From: Serripes groenlandicus
Lineage: Eukaryota > Mollusca > Bivalvia > Cardiida > Cardiidae
Assembly: GCA_031761405.1 (NCBI GenBank)
Contig: JASEVX010000130.1
Coordinates: forward strand, 141,501 to 205,500
DNA length: 64,000 bases
Direction of reading: 5' to 3'
Shown: in pieces, positions 12,301-24,095 of the stretch
How positions within the stretch are numbered: the first letter of the stretch is position 1
How the letters are laid out: the number at the start of each line of letters is the position of its first letter
Notes under the pieces: model-generated
Seen by the model: the letters and a program-made list of their open reading frames with translations, nothing else
Told to the model about the DNA's origin: nothing
Databases searched by the model: none
Translations under genes and position numbers: made by a program

Positions 12301-13952
12301 AAACGTGGAGATGAATCAGGTAATTACATACCGTAAAACGTGGAGATACATCAGGTAATTACATACCGTAAAACGTGGAGATACATCAGGTAATTACATA
12401 CCGTAAAACGTGGAGATACATCAGGCAATTACATACCGTAAAACGTGGAGATGCATGAGGTAATTACATACCGTAAAACGTAGAGATGCATCAAGTTATT
12501 ACATACCGTAAAACGTGGAGATACATCAGGTTATTACATACCGTAAAACGTGGAGATGCATCAAGTAATTACATACCGTCAAACGTGGAGATGCATCAGG
12601 TAATTACATACCGTAAAACGTCGAGATGCATGAGGTAATTACATACCCTAAAACGAGGAGATACATCAGATTATTACATACCGTAATACGTAGAGATGCA
12701 TCAGGTAATTACATACATAATGTGTTCACTTGTTTGAAAAGCATCATCCACACAGAAGCACGAAACAACAAAATCTTAACAACAAAAAGTTTCATTTTCT
12801 GACGTAAAACGTGGAGATGCGTGAGGTCATTACATACCTTAAAACGTGAGATGCCTGAGGTAATTATATACCGTAAAACGTGGAGATGCCTCAGGTAATT
12901 AAATACCGTAAAACGTGGAGATGAATCAGGTAATTACATACCGTCAAACGTGGAGATGCATCAGGTAATTACATACCGTAAAACGTGGAGATGCATGAGG
13001 TAATTACATACCGTAAAACGTGGAGATGCATCAGGTAATTACATACCGTAAAACGTGGATATGCATGAGGTAATTACATACCGTAAAACGTGGAGATACA
13101 TCGGGTAATTACAAAACCGTAAAACGTAGAGATGCATGAGGTAATTACATACCGTAAAACGTGGAGATGCATCAGGTAATTACATACCGTAAAACGTGGG
13201 GATGCATGAGGTAATTACATACCGTAAAACACGGAGATGCATCAGGTAATTACATACCGTAAAACGTGGAGATGCATGAGGTAATTACATCCCGTAAAAC
13301 GTGGAGATACATCAGGTAATTACATACCGTAAAACGTGGAGATACATCAGGCAATTACATACCGTAAAACATGGAGATGCATCAGGTAATTACATACCGT
13401 AAAACGTAGAGATGCATCAGGTAATTACATACCGTAAAACGTGGAGATACATCAGGTTATTACATACCGTAAAACGTGGAGATGCATCAGGTAATTACAT
13501 ACCGTAAAACGTGGAGATGCATCAGGTAATTACATACCGTAAAACGTGGAGATGCCTCAGGTAATTACATACCGTAAAACGTGGGGATACATCAGGTTAT
13601 TACATATCGTAAAACGTGGAGATACATCAGGTAATTACATACCGTAAAACGTGGAGATACATCAGGTAATTACATACCGTAAAACGTGGAGATACATCAG
13701 GTAAAAACATACCGTAAAACGTGGAGATACATCAGGTAATTACATATCGTAAAACGTGGAGATACATCAGGTTATTACATACCGTAAAACGTGGAGATAC
13801 ATCAGGTAATTACATACCGCCAAACGTGGAGATACATCAGGTAATTGCATACCGTAAAACGTGGAGATACATCAGGTAATTACATACCGTAAAACGTAGA
13901 TATACATCAGTTTATTACATACCGTCAAACGTGGAGATACATCAGGTTATTA
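9331..13952. repeat. 35-bp satellite array with higher-order structure
   Basis: The monomer is 35 bp (ATACCGTAAAACGTGGAG + ATGCATCAGGTAATTAC), about 125 copies. A distinct module of about 88 bp (TAATGTGTTCACTTGTTTG to CATTTTCTGACG) opens the array at 9331 and recurs at 12108 and 12718, 610 bp apart, each followed by the same run of variant monomers. Within the first part, about 9590-10020 is repeated at 10010-10440, shifted exactly 420 bp (12 monomers) with almost no differences. It is therefore homogenised at several scales. There are no unique spacers, so it is not a CRISPR array, and no coding. Confidence 0.97.
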
Positions 13953-15346
13953 GTCGCCGGGCAGAAGCCCGCGACTTCTATTTTTAATAGGTTTTCGGAA
14001 ATCACATGGGAGGAGGAGTTATTATTAGAAAAAAACAAATTTAAATGTCTTGAACATATTACAATTGCGTTTGTTTAAAAACACTAAGTTATGACACATC
14101 TAAAATGAAATAAATATTCCGATGTTTTAAGTATTAGTAGTTTCTTTATTTTGACTCGCATCTCTTTTTTTGGGGTTTTATTTACGAAGACAAAACCGTC
14201 CCCATGAGACTTGCAGCAAGCAGACTGTTTTGTGTCAATATCAAGTAAAATTCACGTCGAATTCTCCTTTAAAATAGCAATCTTAATTTACTGAATGTTT
14301 TTTTCATGTTCAAAGAGATGTCTTGATTTGTGAGGAATTCATTTTATAATGTTTATCCATGTATATCTAAAATATGAACTGTTTCTAAGCTAAAACTGTT
14401 GATCGCGTGACTCGCGAATACCAACTGCGTAGATCAATCTCCTTTGCAGAGAACAGCTCTTTACACTCACTTACAAATAGTAAATTATAGGTGATTTAAA
14501 ATGTTTATTTGGTTCAAAACAAATGAAGAAAAGAACAAACCGAGATAAAACTGGTTTTAATAGAAAAATGACTTTGAACGAACACTCTCTGCCTATAAAG
14601 AGAGTTTCAAGAACGACACCTCTGCGAAGAAGAATGTAGGTCACGAATCGGGTCTTTCGTACAAAATTATTTCGTCCTTGACAATTTTAAATGTGTCTTA
14701 TTTGTAAATATTGGATTAAATTTCATCCTTTGTTAAGGTATGATATAATTAGGATGCCAAGCTAATATCATTTTAAGAAAAAGAGAAAACTCATGTCTTC
14801 AGCGATTTAACCCTTATCTCATTGTTTTAAAAGTAAATTGCTGCAAAGGTGTCCAATGTTGACTTTAATAGGGGAAACATAAAATGACGTGCTATTGCAT
14901 GCAAATCTTAAATTGTCTGTTTTGTGGTTTTATTGATAAATGATAGAATTCAAATATTCTGACAAACATCTTGAAAAGTGTATGTGGAATTCACAAATCT
15001 TATAATTATTCCTTAATGAAAGCACTGTATAGGGTTAGACTAAGACTAATGATTGTCAAGATTACTCATTTCCATTACTGTGTATGATCAATAATTAGTT
15101 GGCTGTGTGTATGGTCAACCTACTTTGGAATGGAGATTGATCATAAACAATGAAAGGCTTCAATTATCATTCACTTCGTTGACAAAACAATGCAAGTTAT
15201 GACACATTTTCACTTGACCCCGCCCCTGATGTTCCAATATGCCCCTCAGTTGATAACTGTTTATTCAACTACTATAATGTTAGTGTTATGCATAACTGCA
15301 GTAAGCATTTCCGGCGACATTGATGCGTTGCATCAACTTTCTCTTG
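13953..15346. mobile_element. 1.39-kb insertion inside the 35-bp satellite
   Basis: The satellite stops at GGTTATTA and resumes at TTACATACC, consistent with one monomer split by an insertion and sharing 2-3 bp. The insert starts with hairpin GTCGCCGGGC AGAA GCCCGCGAC (13953-13975, one bulge). It finishes with TTGATGC GTT GCATCAA (15320-15336) ten bases before the junction. No open frame worth calling and no long terminal repeats. Terminal hairpins without inverted termini suggest a Helitron-like non-autonomous element, but the last bases (CTTG) do not fit the usual CTRR. Confidence 0.6.
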
Positions 15347-15585
15347 TTACATACCGTAAAACGTAGAGATACATCAGGTAATTACATACCGTAACACGTG
15401 GAGATACATCAGGTTATTACATACCGTAAAACGTGGAGATACATCAGGTAATTACATACCGTAAAACGTGGAGATGCATTAGGTAATTACATACCGTAAA
15501 ACGTGGAGATGCATCAGGTAATTACATACCGTAAAACGTAGAGATGCATAAAGCATTTACATACCGTAAAACGTGGAGATGCATT
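15347..15585. repeat. 35-bp satellite, distal segment (about 7 monomers)
   Basis: Continues the array of 9331-13952 beyond the insertion, with the same ATACCGTAAAACGTGGAG unit and GATACATCAGG variants. It decays at AAGCATTTACATACC and ends at about GATGCATTTTG. Confidence 0.95.
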
Positions 15586-16491
15586 TTGCCCAAGTAGCTT
15601 TTAAATCTCATGATACAAAGTTACCTTCAACGATATACTAAATAACACGAAGAGTCGGACCTAAATAAAGCACTGAATTCTTTCATTGACCTTAAATCTG
15701 ACTGTATTCACAAAGTCAAGCTTACATTTTAAAACTGTAAAAACACATGTTATTTGTATCTGCATTTTTCTTTGACATTATCTATCAGATATGCGATTTA
15801 AGGTGACAGTGCATAAATATATAATGAAGGCATTAGCACTCGAACAGACTTGGTGTAGTGTATAAATATCTGATGAAGGCACTAGGAATGGCTGTCAAAC
15901 TATCAGACAGGAACTATAATTATGTTTATAATTCCTCTGCCATCACTGTTACTGACACTGGACACTTGGCAAGTTATTGCATTTTGGCAAACTCTTCAAG
16001 GTTATGTAGATACTGCTGCACATAAACCATGAATATACGTTTATTCAAGATAATACAAGAGAAATGCTGCATATATAAATACAAAGTGCTGGTCTTAGTC
16101 TTCCATAACAAATGAATAAATGAATAAATGAAAACAAATATATGTATGTATTTATGTGTGTTTGTGTATATATGTGTTCTTTAATGATCATTTTGCTTAT
16201 TGTCATACTTCATTATTTACAGTATATGGTTTCTATTGCGGGGGATTTAATGTCCATAGACAAATGAAAAGCTTTCGTTTATGAATTGTCAATTTCATGC
16301 CATATTTTCAAATGCATGTTGGTCATTGAGTTGTTCACTATAATTTGTTGAATCAATTTGTTTTCTAAATTGTATCATTTCTGTAATATAGTGTCCAAAA
16401 TGTGCTTGTTCAATGGAAGATTATCAGAATAAAATAAACATAATGAAGAGGATCACTTTGGGTTCATTCCTAAATTTCAAGCCGAGCAAGT
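15586..16491. other. No recognisable feature
   Basis: AT-rich. Contains a short ATGAATAA-type tract near 16110 and nothing that I can assign. Confidence 0.5.
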
Positions 16492-16883
16492 GTTCCTTCT
16501 TTGTTTCCATGTGAATCGACCAGTTTCAGCCCTAAATTGTCACACTTTTTAAGCGTTTCTCATATAGAACACCATATATCATTGAATAGAGTTACCTCTA
16601 AGCTTTAAAACAATCCAAAGAAACTGGGGGATCATGCATTACGAAGAAAAAACTTATCAGGCGAAAATGGTAACTGTCATTTTGGACACAATCGGGCCCG
16701 GACAAAACAAGTTTTTCACATTCTCTACTTTCACTTTCAAACAAGGTCAAACTACTAAAAATGATCAAATAAGTCATATCCAGTGCATCCAATACATATT
16801 TAAAATGAATTTAAACTCAATGTCATATATTTAATGCATTCTGGTGATGGGACACACTCATTTCTACGCAAACAAATTGTTTA
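16492..16883 (+). repeat. About 390-bp dispersed repeat, copy 2
   Basis: Partner of 7857-8253 in the same orientation, about 8.6 kb away, with many substitutions and small indels. Opposite-strand open frames of 64-66 codons lie over it. Neither is preserved in copy 1, which argues against coding. Confidence 0.8.
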
Positions 16884-17189
16884 GGGATAATATGGCGTAA
16901 TTTGACTTAGAGCATATTCCTGAAAACAAAACGTTTAGCGAAATAATGTATAAAACTCTTTCATATGAACCGTAAAATATCAATTAATCAATCAATCAAT
17001 TTACTACTCGAAATCCCCAAAATATTATTAAAACAAAAATATATGACTGTGGCCATAATGTTCCTCAAACCAACGTGACTTAATGGAGTCTGATACAAGA
17101 TAAAAAAAAAATAATATGCTAGGCATAATTCTACAGAATCGGACTTGTGGTTTCAGTAAAGATGTTTTCAGTTTGCTCGTTAGCTAACA

Positions 17190-17690
17190 ACGGGCGAACC
17201 CCAACCTCTAGTTACTACGTTGTTGTTCAATGTTTCTGAATTGTTTGCAAATATGACTCGTTAGATTCTGAGTAGAATATTTACAACGTTTACAAGTTAA
17301 GTGCATGTATATAAGGCTAAACAGTCCCCGACCTCTAGTTACTACGTTGTTGTTCGACAAAGGAACATGTTTCTGAATTGTTTGCAAATTTAGCCAGTTA
17401 GATTCTGGGTAGCGAAATTACAACGTTTACAAGTTAAGTACATGTATATAAGCCAAACAGTCCCCGACCTCTAGTTACTACTGTGTTGTTCAACAAAGGA
17501 ACATGTTTTTAAATTGTTTGCAAATTTTACTCGTTAGAATCTGGGTAGAATATTTACAACGTTTACAAGTTTAGTACATGTATACAATGCTAAACAGTCC
17601 CCGGCCTCTAGTTACTACGTTTATAAAGTAAACATTTTGCTTAGTGTTCAACAACAAAGAAACATGCAAGTTAAGTACATGTATATAAGC
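17190..17690. repeat. About 127-137-bp tandem repeat, 3-4 copies
   Basis: CCTCTAGTTACTACG occurs at 17205, 17332, 17468 and 17605. Between them, GTTTGCAAAT, CGTTAGA.TCTGGGTAG, ACAACGTTTACAAGTT and CATGTATA recur in order. The last copy is rearranged. No coding. Confidence 0.93.
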
Positions 17691-18272
17691 CTCAACGGTT
17701 TAAACCCTCTGGTGGCCATTTTATGTCAACTCTGTATATCGTAAGGATCTTCAATGGAACATTTTCTTGAGGCAACTTTTAGCAGTTTCTAAATTCCTTT
17801 CTTTCGGTAAGCATGGCAACCATAATTCATCAATACATAATATGAATGTTTCAGTTGATGTCATTGAAAGGATGTCGGCGATAAAGTTTCATCAGAGTTA
17901 GTATCTTGGTAATAACAAAGATAACGTTCTTGTAAACTGTTTCCGTACGATGGACACAACACGATCACAGTTGTGCTCAACTGAATAAACAACAAATAAT
18001 TGCCCAGATCATGTTATAGTACTTTTCTTCAACGTAGTACAATTACAATCATGACATTCTGTTTAATTGATCAGTGCCGGAAATTAAACAATTGTCTTTA
18101 AGCTACTTATTTGCTCAACAAGATTTACTTTAGGGAACGAAACTCTTTTTACTTAAAATTAAGAAGGCTAATATTCTAGGTTTTTTTTAAACTGCTTAGG
18201 TGAAAGCTAAAAGTGCTTCATATTAGATTGTAGATGTGTTTTTATCCAAAACACAACTCTTCTGTAAAACGC

Positions 18273-18370
18273 GTTATCCCTTTCCGACGTGCAGACGTAT
18301 TTTGACACAAATGCAATTAGCGTTTTTTGAAAACATTGTGACAAAAAATGTAATTGCCCTTTATCATAAT
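18273..18370. mobile_element. Fragment of family-a MITE
   Basis: TTATCCCTTTCCGACGTGCAG, then TTTTGAAAACATTGTGACAAA and AATTGCCCTTTATC resemble the left arm and core of the TTAA-flanked family. The right arm is absent. Confidence 0.55.
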
Positions 18371-19019
18371 AAACTTAGTTGGATAAGCTGAATCAACCAA
18401 TCATATTAGAGCTTTTGACGAGCACTAGGGGTGTTGCAATCCGAATACACCTCTCATATGTGAAACAATTAGCATGACAGAGAACAATTATCTATAAACT
18501 TAAAGTCCTAAAAAGGACCCTTTTCATGTATTTTAACCTTTTACTAAATTGTGTTCAACTTTTTATTCTAAAATGTTTAACGACACCAATGACTTGATCT
18601 CTAAATAATTACACAGAGAGCAATTGACTGTCAATTAATACTGCTTTGTTAAGTGTTTTTAACAATTATAATAGCACTCTGTAGTTAAACACTTCAACAA
18701 TTGACTTTTTAACATTGAACAACTCCGTGTTTATTAGATTCCCTTCGGAAAACATATTTTAAAACTAGAATGTTTTTTATTTTAACTTTGTCAGAAATCA
18801 AAGATTTTCCACGAGTTCTATAATCACAAAGGTATCAGCATGCTGATACTTATAGGCAGCTCCCACTGAGTTTGCGGGGTTGATTTATCCGTTTATTCAA
18901 TTTACTTAATTCAGTCACACCAGGAGAGATTTTCGATTGATAATGGAAATTCAATAAATGAGCGTTTGTCAATTATAAGCTTCTTATTTTTCCAAGTTTT
19001 TTGTTTGTTTTTGTTTTTT
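18371..19019. other. No recognisable feature
   Basis: AT-rich DNA with poly-T runs. I see no supported gene or repeat. Confidence 0.5.
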
Positions 19020-19188
19020 GTTTTATTGGGGTTTTACGCCGCTTTCAACATTATTTCAGTTATATCACGGCAACAGTTCACTTATATTCATGATCATGTG
19101 CCTTGCCCAAGGACACTCCGCCATGACCGTCGTGCCGCGACTGATGATCGAACTCGATGCTAACCTCTCGACCACGGCGGATTCCTTT
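19020..19188 (-). mobile_element. SINE (type A) with a variant tRNA head
   Basis: Read on the minus strand, the 3' end carries the CGGCGTAAAACCCCAAT-type terminus shared with 47957-48211. The 5' end reads CCGTGGTCGAGAGGTTAGC, a tRNA A-box-like segment, followed by GAGTTCGATCATC. The body is shorter than in the full copy. Two overlapping short frames on the plus strand are chance. Confidence 0.65.
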
Positions 19189-19673
19189 TTTTTCTCAAGT
19201 TAATGCAAAGTCAACAACTAAACAAAAAGAAAGAAGTAAATGTGTCTAATTAACTAAATGTTTGACATGTTTTCGTCGTTTCTTCTTGCTCGTCAATCTA
19301 ACTAGCTGTTAGTTATGTTGATAACAATGTGTTTCTAGAAGACGTCTATGGTGATGAAGATGATAATCTTTGATTAGGTGGTTTCAAATGTAGTGTTAAA
19401 AGAATTACGCATTATCACGCACTAACATGAATGGAGTACTTTAGACATTTAACATGTACGGTGCATGTTTGATCATATATCGAAATGCGTCCCATTTGTA
19501 TTTAATTAGAGCTCTAATCTGACTTCATATCAATTACAATAGCTACATCTTATTTTGTAAGCACGTTTTGTTTTCACAATTATACAATCAATTCAGACCT
19601 TTGATACCCGAGTTCAATTCAGTCACGGCCGAGATTCATTTTACGTGAAGAATATTTCGCAGAAAAATAAAAG

Positions 19674-21150
19674 AACGTATGTGTAGATCTTAATAAATGT
19701 TTCGACACTATTTACAGAAATAGCCTATGTGTAAACATGTTTAAATATAGCATAAGGGGTAAGGTTTTGCGCATACTTAGAGATATGTATGGTAAAGTAA
19801 ACTCTTGCGTTAGAAGATTTGATGAATTTTCACAGTTTTTCGAATATGAAATTGGTTTAAGACAAGGGGAGATAAGTTCACCTGTCTTAGTGTCATTGTC
19901 TTTGGAAGACTTTTAATTAACCTTGCAATCAGATATTGATAAAGGGGAACATAATGAAGATGTGTGTCTAATTGTATTGTTGATACGGAAGTTGTTGGTA
20001 AAACGCCTCATGAATTACAAGATAATCTGAATAGATTATATGATTCCTACTCTAAATGGGGACTTCAGGTGAACATAGCAAAATCAAAGAGTATAGTTTG
20101 CAGAAAAATGAGTGGTCTAAAGGAAAATTAAACATGGACTTATAACGGGCCAAGCCTGGAAATAGTTGATACATTTAATTATATGTGGGTAGTACTAAAC
20201 TATACGGGTCATTTCTCACTACAATGTAAGTATTTACGTAGCAAAGCTACATGTACAAAAGCTCTAGATCTGTTATTCTATATTTGTCATGTTTACAACT
20301 CAAATCCCAGTTGCTTAATGCAACTTGTTTTTGCATATGTTGGATCTATCTGTTTTATTATACGCCTCCGTAATTTGGGGATATACAAAAGTTGAGAAAC
20401 TATAATCCATCCATTTACAGTTTTGTAAGACACTTTTGACTGTAAGAAGATCAACTAGTTCTGCAGCAGCATATGGTGAATTATGAAACTTGTCCCTTAA
20501 CATTTTAAAATATGTAATCATTGTTAAACAATAAAGTTATTAATTTAAACAAAGTTATAGTACAAAGGGTGTATCACATTTCACGCATAAATACAGAGAA
20601 AGAAGCAAACAATTGGGTTTGAAATGTTGAAAACCGTTTATGTGACCACGGTTTTCAAAACATCTGGGACAATTCATCCAGTATTAATATTAAACAGTTT
20701 AAAGGTATATTTTCACAAAGAACAAAGGATAGTTTTCTTTAAAGTTGGCAAGCTACCAAACAGTCGTCAGATGTCTTGAACTTGTATAAGATTTATGAAT
20801 TTGTATTCGTTGAAAAACATTACATTGCTTTTATTCCAAAATCTTTGAGAATATAATTAACAAGAATAAAAGTGTCTTGAAAATAAAAACTAACCGTCAC
20901 TTCAAAGATAGAACACCTAGAGAAGAAAGATACTGTTTATCCTGCAAATCAACTGACATCGTAGATGAATTTCATTTTTTTTATTGCATGTCAATGCATT
21001 TTTGCACTCGGGAAAAGGCAGTTGAAAAAAATATTATTTCATTCGTCCAAGTGTATACGAATTTGCTCAACTACTAAGAGAAATAGAAAAACGATCCTTA
21101 GTCTTGCACTTTATATCAAAGAGGCAACTCTTCTGAGAAAAAACATTTAA
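19674..21150 (+). pseudogene. Degenerate non-LTR retrotransposon (LINE) reverse transcriptase
   Basis: Conceptual translation from 19674 reads through reverse-transcriptase motif A (DLNKCFD, 19686-19706), then KVLRILRDMYGKV and, in the same frame at 19854, GLRQGEISSPVL (fingers/palm motif B region). After a stop at about 19915 the frame shifts. The YxDD/FADD catalytic box near 19970 is collapsed, leaving only DTEVVG. Recognisable downstream pieces are KWGLQVNIAKSKSIV, TYNG..LEIVDTFNY, and a C-terminal CLSC...EFHFFYC cysteine/histidine motif (about 20935-20990), ending KEATLLRKN. Several stops and shifts make it inactive. Sequence upstream of motif A, including any endonuclease domain, is absent. 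CATTCATTC-like repeats at about 21190-21240 may be its tail. CR1/Jockey-type is likely but unproven. Confidence 0.85.
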
Positions 21151-21240
21151 TGTTACATGAATTCTGTTTGTTGCTTGTTTGATCATTAATCCACTCATTC
21201 ATCTGTACGCTCGTTCATTCACCCATTCATTCGTTCATGA

Positions 21241-22745
21241 TTGCACATTATTTATTTCGCTACTTAAATGTAGTTACACGTGTCTAATGTGCTTTATTTC
21301 TAAATAAAAACAGTACCATGTTTTTAAATTGCTTCTCCTCAAAACGGTAATATAATTATCATGTTTAATCCATGTTTAATTCATTCAGCATAACTATAAA
21401 TTCCAAATTAAGTATGTTTGTTCGTACTTTCTTAACATGTTAATTGTATGTATATGTTTATGTTTTCACAATATACTTTAAAAAAAAGTCATTAATAAAA
21501 TGTTATGTCTGTCTGTCTTTAATCTTTTACACAAAAACACTTTCAAGTTTGAATATCACACTTACCTATACATACAATTCAATATAATAAATTCTACAAT
21601 TTAATGTAGAATTGTTTCACGGAAATGAAAATCTTCTCTTTCACAGTTTTAGAATTCATTCAAGTATCCAGTACATTTTGTAAAAGAAATCTGTTTATTT
21701 TTTATTACACAATTCGGTGGAATACATCCACTAAATAATACACCATTTCACATTACATTGCCCATTTAAATTGAATTCCTCGACAAAACAATGTCATCCA
21801 AAAACTACCTACACTGGCGAGATTTGCCCCCAGACGTTTTCTTTAATACACACTTCAGTCTGTTACAGAAATTTGACAACTGCTTCTTCGCATTCTGCTC
21901 TGATAATTCCTTTATTTCGATTTATTGTCTCAGATATACAAACACAATGTGGAATCCTAGCTGATTAATAAAGAGCAGCCTTCAATTTGTCTGGACGAAC
22001 AGCTTTAAATACCATGTTTTCTAATTCGATTGTTCCTACTTGCCACACGTTTGGAATGCCCAATGGAAAATGGATTGTGTCTAGAAAAAGGATTAGGCTT
22101 AAGTGTATATGATACGTACACACGTACCATTTTTCGACATTTTGAAACAATAGACTAAAACATGTGACGCCTAGTGCTTTCCTTAAAGTAGGTTTAAATC
22201 ATTATTTCTCAAATGATCTATAACACATTAACTGTCTCTTTGCTCGACTTGAATGGCGAAGGCCCGAGGAAGAGGGAAGAGCAAGATTTGAGGAATTGCC
22301 CCTCACTTAATGGGATTTCAGATGTCCCCCCTCCTTTCTCCCCCAAACGGCTTCATAAATGTTCCGTCTGATTTGACTTGGTTCGAGACTGTTTTAAACT
22401 CATAACAAATTTGAATATTTTCCAAAGATCACTTTTTGGTTTTTTAACTAAATTTTCAGCCGAGGTTTTAAATTCCGAATATATAGATCGATTTTAAAAA
22501 CTGATCCGATTTTCATGTTTTGTATCTTTTCTTGAACTTCATAAAATGCAGTCATCTATCTCAATTTAAAATCGAACTAGACAATTACAGGCTGTTGAGC
22601 AGCGAACGCTTAGCCGGTAAACACAAGGTTTCGCTATCAAGGAGCCATGTGCTCAATTTCTGGTAAGTGAACGTATTGGTAACTCAATGATCTATATGCA
22701 CTTCAACTCTATAGACCAGTCCGACTAATCCATCAACGAAATAGT
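21241..22745. other. No recognisable feature
   Basis: AT-rich, short chance frames only (for example 65 codons at 21771 on plus, 61 on minus at 21965). No repeat shared with the rest of the window was seen. Confidence 0.5.
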
Positions 22746-22825
22746 CAATACAATACAATACGAGACAATACGAGATAATACAATACAATACAATACAATA
22801 CAATACAATACAATACAATACAATA
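22746..22825. repeat. (AATAC)n microsatellite
   Basis: About 16 pentanucleotide units with a few interruptions (CGAGACAATACGAGATAATAC) in the first third and a pure run afterwards. Confidence 0.97.
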
Positions 22826-23276
22826 TTATATTAAGGTGCTGAGTATGTACATAATACATAAAAGACAGCTCTGCAATAAATTATACATACACACGAAATA
22901 GTCAAACGTCTTACTCTCCTCTTACACAATATTAGTATATTTCGCAGCATATAAGTTTATCCCCAAAACGCTGATTTTTTTTTTTAAATGACTATGAAAT
23001 TATTTTCTTTATTTGTGTTGTATTACTAGATGCATGTTATGTTATGTATAAGTAAATACAAACTATGTCTATGTCATAACGGTATCAAAGAAGGGAACCA
23101 GTTGCTTGGGAAGACTGTTGTAGCTGTGATATAAATGTAATACTGCCTAAAACTGTATAAAACATAAAGTAATCAATAACGTTCTCAAATTGACGTATAA
23201 GTGTTGCAGCTAAAACAAACGTTTCAAGTGAAACACTTGGTTGAAGTACTTACAGACACTTTAAACGTTACAGAAG
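22826..23276. other. No recognisable feature
   Basis: AT-rich sequence with a short poly-T run near 22978. Nothing assignable. Confidence 0.5.
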
Positions 23277-23502
23277 TTAAACCTTTCACACATACACCGC
23301 TTTCTGACGCCTCTGCACCAAACGACTTTGAAAACATTGTGACAATAGGAGAAATTGCTCAAGATAAGCAATATCTCCTTTTATCACAATGTTTTCAAAG
23401 CAATCCAATAGTTCAACATTCACTTATACAGGTTTCCGTGTTTTTGTTTATATGTTTTAAAAGTTGTCTGCTACATAATTGTTGTTTGTTGGACAGGATT
23501 AA
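23277..23502. mobile_element. TTAA-flanked hairpin MITE (family a), first of a fused pair
   Basis: TTAA (23277-23280) precedes ACCTTTCACACATACA, then GCTTTCTGACGCCTCTGCA, ACATTGTGACAATAGGAGA and a central hairpin AATTGCTCAAGATAAGCAAT. The right arm is AAGTTGTCTGCTACA and it closes at TTAA 23499-23502. A 109-codon open frame spans most of it. As a repeat family, this is not coding evidence. Confidence 0.8.
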
Positions 23503-23703
23503 CCATTTCCCTCATACAGACACTTTATGACGTCTCTGCAGTAGATGACTTTTTGAAACCATTGTGGCAAAAGGAGGAATTGCCACAATGCCCTTTACAC
23601 TTTTCAATAGTTTTAATTTTATGTAAGGGATGTTTCCATATTCTTGCCAAGATACTTTCAAAGGCGGCTGATTCAGATTTTTTTTTGAGTGAAAGGGGGT
23701 TAA
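23499..23703. mobile_element. TTAA-flanked hairpin MITE (family a), second of a fused pair
   Basis: Shares TTAA 23499-23502 with the preceding copy. The left end is CCATTTCCCTCATACAG, the core is TTGTGGCAAAAGGAGGAATTG with a shortened hairpin, and the right end is GTGAAAGGGGG before TTAA 23700-23703. Minus-strand open frames of 85 and 104 codons here are incidental. Confidence 0.82.
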
Positions 23704-23736
23704 TGAACGTGATCGAGATGTGCAATTTACGGTAGA

Positions 23737-24089
23737 CAGGGGCGTAGCTCCATTTAGGCACTGTAGGCAGGTGCCTACACATTCTTTTCTAAAAATGCCC
23801 CAAAATGCAGGTGCGGCGATACACATCTGCGTTATGTATCGACAAGATAAGCCTGCGCTGTCCGCGCAGACTTATCCGGCCGACACATTCCGTCTAAGGG
23901 GGGATAGATGTATAGAGTAGTGATTCCTGAAACAGAAAATCCACAGGAAACGAAAAGTGTATATCCGGGTACGCCTGTCTGTGTGGCATGCTTAGGCCGA
24001 TCCGGGTCGATACTTTTTACGCAGAGTCCACAATGTGGATTTACTCACGAGACGGCCTACACATTGATTATTGCCAAGCTACGCGCCTG
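23737..24089. mobile_element. hAT-like MITE carrying a T-family element
   Basis: Ends are CAGGGGCGTAGCT (23737) and AGCTACGCGCCTG (to 24089), a hAT-type terminus. GGTAGA flanks both sides (23731-23736 and 24089-24094), a possible partial target duplication. From about 23812 to 24060 it contains a T-family segment: GTATCGAC, TGCGCTGTCCGCGCAGACT, GGCCGACACATTCCGTCT, GATTCCTGAAACAGAAAATC, GCATGCTTAGGC, ATCCGGGTCGATAC. The T part seems nested in the hAT-like unit. Confidence 0.65.
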
Positions 24090-24095
24090 GTAGAG

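Noticed and set aside
9331..15585. CRISPR-like array (35-bp repeats)
   Set aside because: Monomers are contiguous with no unique spacers, and the setting is eukaryotic repeat DNA with no cas-like genes.
19674..21150. Active reverse transcriptase
   Set aside because: Multiple stops and frameshifts, and the catalytic YxDD box is lost.
23201..23826. Frames of 85-109 codons
   Set aside because: They cover TTAA-flanked MITEs on both strands; symmetry of the hairpin produces them.
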